Shown piece after piece: positions 61,656 through 64,000 of a stretch of DNA of 64,000 nucleotides. Source of the DNA: Rhodanobacter soli. GTDB taxonomy: Bacteria; Pseudomonadota; Gammaproteobacteria; Xanthomonadales; Rhodanobacteraceae. Every line of letters begins with the position of its first letter. The first letter of the stretch is position 1. The stretch is taken from positions 620,001 to 684,000 of the forward strand of contig NZ_JBEPSD010000002.1 in assembly GCF_040548735.1 (NCBI RefSeq), read 5' to 3'. The translations under genes were made by a program, and so were the position numbers. The notes under the pieces are model-generated. The model was not told the DNA's origin and made no database searches. It worked only from the letters and a program-made list of their open reading frames with translations.

Positions 61656-62971
61656 TCCTGCCCCCTTCTCAAAGCCATCGGGTATTCGATGGACAGCGCC
61701 ACCAGCGGGATGACGTACATCCACTGGAAGACGAAGGCCTCGATGTAGGGGTTGGTATTGGTGCCGAGGAAGGCGCAGACGAAGCCGCAGAACATGAACT
61801 TGTGCCGGGGCGGCAGGCGGCGGTCGTAGGCCAGCCGGATCACGGCGACGATATAAAGCAGGAACGGCAGTGCGTAGATCAGCGTGCCGATTATCCCGAC
61901 CCGATAGAGCGTGGCCAGCCACACCAGCTCGTAGCGCCAGGGATGGACCGTATCGCTGATGAAATCCACGCCGACGCCATGGCCGGAGCCCAGGCCATCG
62001 TTGGCAAGAATGCCGGCAGACAGCGAGTGGGTCATCTGCACCCGTGCGCTGCCGCCGCCCGAGGCGAGTTTGGTCGAGACGGCGTCGAGCACCGTCGACA
62101 GGCTGATTTGCGTGTAGGCCTGCAGCAGGACGAGTGCCGTTATCACCGCGATCAGCATCGGCAGGCCATAGCGGATGATGCGGAAGACCGGTGATTTTTG
62201 CCGGCGACCGGTCGTGCGTGAGGACAGCAGCAGGCCAAGAAACCAGCCGAGCGGCACGGCGAGGATCAGCGCCGTGCGGCCGGAGGTCAACGCGCAGACC
62301 AGCAGCATCGCCAGCAGCGCGAGCCGCATCAGCCGGTTCTTGATGAGTTCCGGCGAACCGAAGAAGCCGCCGCACAGGAAGATCAGCGAGCCGTAGACGT
62401 GCATGGTGGCGCCGGCGAATCCCTCGTTGAGGTTGACGTTGGCGCCTTCGAAGAAGAACGTCACGGCTGCCGCGCCACGCGTGAGGTACAGATAGAAGAA
62501 CAGCGCGACGCTCAGCGCGCACAGCAGGCTGAGCAGGGCGAACCAGTCGATCAGCCGGTCGGTTCCCAGCTGTCTCAGCAAGCCGTCGGCGATGATCGTC
62601 CACAGCAGGGGTGAAAGGATGTAGATCGCCGCCACCTGGATCTCGGCATCCTGCGGCGCATCGTGCATGCCGCCCACGACCATGTAGACGACGGTGACGA
62701 TCACCGTGCAGGCGTACAGCGCCAACAGGGTCCTGAAGCCGGGACCGATGCGCAGCCCCGGCAACGCCAGCATGAAGGCCAGCCCCATCGCCGCTGCGGT
62801 GGTGACCTGCAACGAATTGGGCACGACCACCGCCAGCAGGAGCAGCGCAAAGGTCACTCCCAGGAACATGTGGCGTACGGTGAACCGGTACCTGCCCGTG
62901 AACGACTGCGGTGCCGGCGACAGGAACACGGACGCCGGCGGCGTCAGCGCTGGGTCGTTGCCGGGATTCAT
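61652..62971 (-). CDS. O-antigen ligase/polymerase-like membrane protein
   Basis: The 439-aa protein has about eleven transmembrane helices. A large central periplasmic loop (about 275-330) contains SARVQMTHSLSAGILANDGLGSGHGVGVDF. This architecture is typical of Wzy polymerases and WaaL ligases. In this cluster a Wzy-type polymerase is more likely. Both neighbours overlap by 4 bp (ATGA). Confidence 0.82.
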   Translation of the reverse strand: MNPGNDPALTPPASVFLSPAPQSFTGRYRFTVRHMFLGVTFALLLLAVVVPNSLQVTTAAAMGLAFMLALPGLRIGPGFRTLLALYACTVIVTVVYMVVGGMHDAPQDAEIQVAAIYILSPLLWTIIADGLLRQLGTDRLIDWFALLSLLCALSVALFFYLYLTRGAAAVTFFFEGANVNLNEGFAGATMHVYGSLIFLCGGFFGSPELIKNRLMRLALLAMLLVCALTSGRTALILAVPLGWFLGLLLSSRTTGRRQKSPVFRIIRYGLPMLIAVITALVLLQAYTQISLSTVLDAVSTKLASGGGSARVQMTHSLSAGILANDGLGSGHGVGVDFISDTVHPWRYELVWLATLYRVGIIGTLIYALPFLLYIVAVIRLAYDRRLPPRHKFMFCGFVCAFLGTNTNPYIEAFVFQWMYVIPLVALSIEYPMALRRGQE

Positions 62972-63999
62972 GGCTGCACCATGTTCGAAATCCAGCGGTC
63001 GAGCATGCCAGCCTGGACGACCCTGCTATAGGCGGCGATGTCACGGCGCGCACCGGTGCCGGAGGGCGACAGCGCGACCCGCAGCGCGTCGCCTCCCGAT
63101 GCGCCCGCGCTCGTCAGGATGGTTTGCCCCGTGCCTGTCTGGGCAAGGATGGCGGTGGCTTCGTTGTGCACCCCCGAAATGCATACGATGCCGGCGCCGG
63201 CGGCCAGGTATTCAAACAGCTTCCCGGTGGCGCAGCTGGCGCGCGAGCCGGTCAGCAGCAGCAGCTTGTCGCAACGTTTCATGAGCTGCAGCGCGAGCGT
63301 GCGCTCGACCGGTCCGAGCACGCTGACGGAGAAGCTGGCGCGCCGGAGCGAAGCCTTTTCAGCCTCGGTCAGTTCGCCGACGAACATCAGATGCCTGTTC
63401 GCGCTGGCTTCGATGGACCCGTTCAACGCGTCGACAAGGTAATCGAGGCTCCTCGATGCCGATCCGTCACTGGCTCCGATGCGCCCGAAATGCCCTATCA
63501 GCAGCGCGTTGGCTGGCACTTGGCGAGCGAGAATGGCCGCGGCGCGGGTGCTGCCTTCGACATCGCTGTCGAGCGAGGCGAAGTCGGCCGGGTCGTAGCC
63601 GTTGGGCAGGACCGCCACGGCCTTGCCCGGATAACGCCGCTGAAAATCGTCGACGAGAGGGCGGCTTACGGACGTGATCAGGTGGCTGGCGGCGACCACG
63701 CGCCCCTCGATCAGCTTGCGCATTCCTTTCCGCAACCAGCCGGGTTTGCCCAACGGTTCGAAGACCAGCCCGTCGCGGAAGTCCTGCAGGCAGCCGATGC
63801 GGTGCTTGCTGGCCAGGGCCGCAGCCGCGACCAGGGCGTCGACCGGCGAGTACGTGCCGATGGCCACGCATCGCTCGCCCGCAACCAGTTTCTCGGAGCA
63901 CAGCCGGTTGGCCTCGGCCAGCGCGTGGACGAACCATGGCCGCGTGCGCGCATGGCGATTGGCCAGCAGGAATGGCAGCGGGCGTATGAAGGCGGCCAC
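62968..63999 (-). CDS. Glycosyltransferase, 5' end cut by the window
   Basis: The visible 343 codons encode a glycosyltransferase of the GT-B fold. They include CLQDFRDGLVFEPLGKPGWLRKG, VLPNGYDPADFASL, LIGHFGRIG and LFEYLAAGAGIVCISG. The frame is open to the window edge, where a GTG occurs. The N-terminal Rossmann half appears incomplete, so the true start lies beyond 64000. It is in the same operon as the Wzy-like gene by ATGA overlap. Confidence 0.85.
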   Translation of the reverse strand: MAAFIRPLPFLLANRHARTRPWFVHALAEANRLCSEKLVAGERCVAIGTYSPVDALVAAAALASKHRIGCLQDFRDGLVFEPLGKPGWLRKGMRKLIEGRVVAASHLITSVSRPLVDDFQRRYPGKAVAVLPNGYDPADFASLDSDVEGSTRAAAILARQVPANALLIGHFGRIGASDGSASRSLDYLVDALNGSIEASANRHLMFVGELTEAEKASLRRASFSVSVLGPVERTLALQLMKRCDKLLLLTGSRASCATGKLFEYLAAGAGIVCISGVHNEATAILAQTGTGQTILTSAGASGGDALRVALSPSGTGARRDIAAYSRVVQAGMLDRWISNMVQP

Positions 64000-64000
64000 C

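Overview
The window reads as chromosomal DNA of a high-GC gammaproteobacterium of the Xanthomonadales type, most like Rhodanobacter, Dyella or related Rhodanobacteraceae. This is inferred from overall protein character, a cbb3 oxidase operon under an ANR/FNR box, a TonB-dependent receptor, and a lexA2-imuA-imuB-dnaE2 cassette. No 16S rRNA gene is present to confirm it.

Region 1 (1-28620) is core genome: xseA; a cardiolipin-synthase-like phospholipase D; an acetyl-CoA hydrolase/transferase; the cbb3 oxidase operon (ccoN-ccoO-ccoQ-ccoP, a small membrane protein, ccoI, ccoS) behind a perfect FNR-type palindrome; ispG; an HD-GYP protein; aat with a GNAT-like gene; trxB and ald either side of a long inverted repeat; ftsK-lolA; a DUF1275 protein; a large sensor diguanylate cyclase; rarA; and serS. 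Most are tightly packed, often with ATGA overlaps.

Region 2 (about 28650-37230) is accessory. An intact tRNA-Ser(UGA) is preceded by a broken copy of itself carrying a palindromic insert. Directly downstream lies lower-GC DNA with a Dam-type (D12) adenine methyltransferase in operon with a ParB/Srx-like protein, divergent from an unrecognised 443-aa protein, with a decayed gene between them. A 14-unit, 21-bp minisatellite, a TonB-dependent receptor and a truncated membrane-protein 3' end follow. This is the best place in the window for an undescribed system, possibly DNA modification or defence. No integrase is visible.

Region 3 (37233-48510) is a DNA-repair block: mrfB and mrfA (mitomycin-repair type exonuclease and helicase) divergent from a LexA2-type repressor with imuA, imuB and dnaE2 (damage-inducible mutagenesis), then topoisomerase IB and a UdgX-type uracil-DNA glycosylase. 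A perfect TTTCACC-N6-GGTGAAA dyad touches the lexA2 start codon and is a likely operator.

Region 4 (48740-64000) makes and exports a surface polysaccharide: UDP-sugar dehydrogenase and epimerase, Wza/GumB-type export lipoprotein, WecA-type initiating transferase, and a minus-strand operon of glycosyltransferases, a Wzy-like polymerase, an AsnB-type amidotransferase and a beta-helix protein. A 1.7-kb control region before wza holds a tentative sigma-54 promoter, an 18-bp palindrome and a possible 40-aa membrane peptide.
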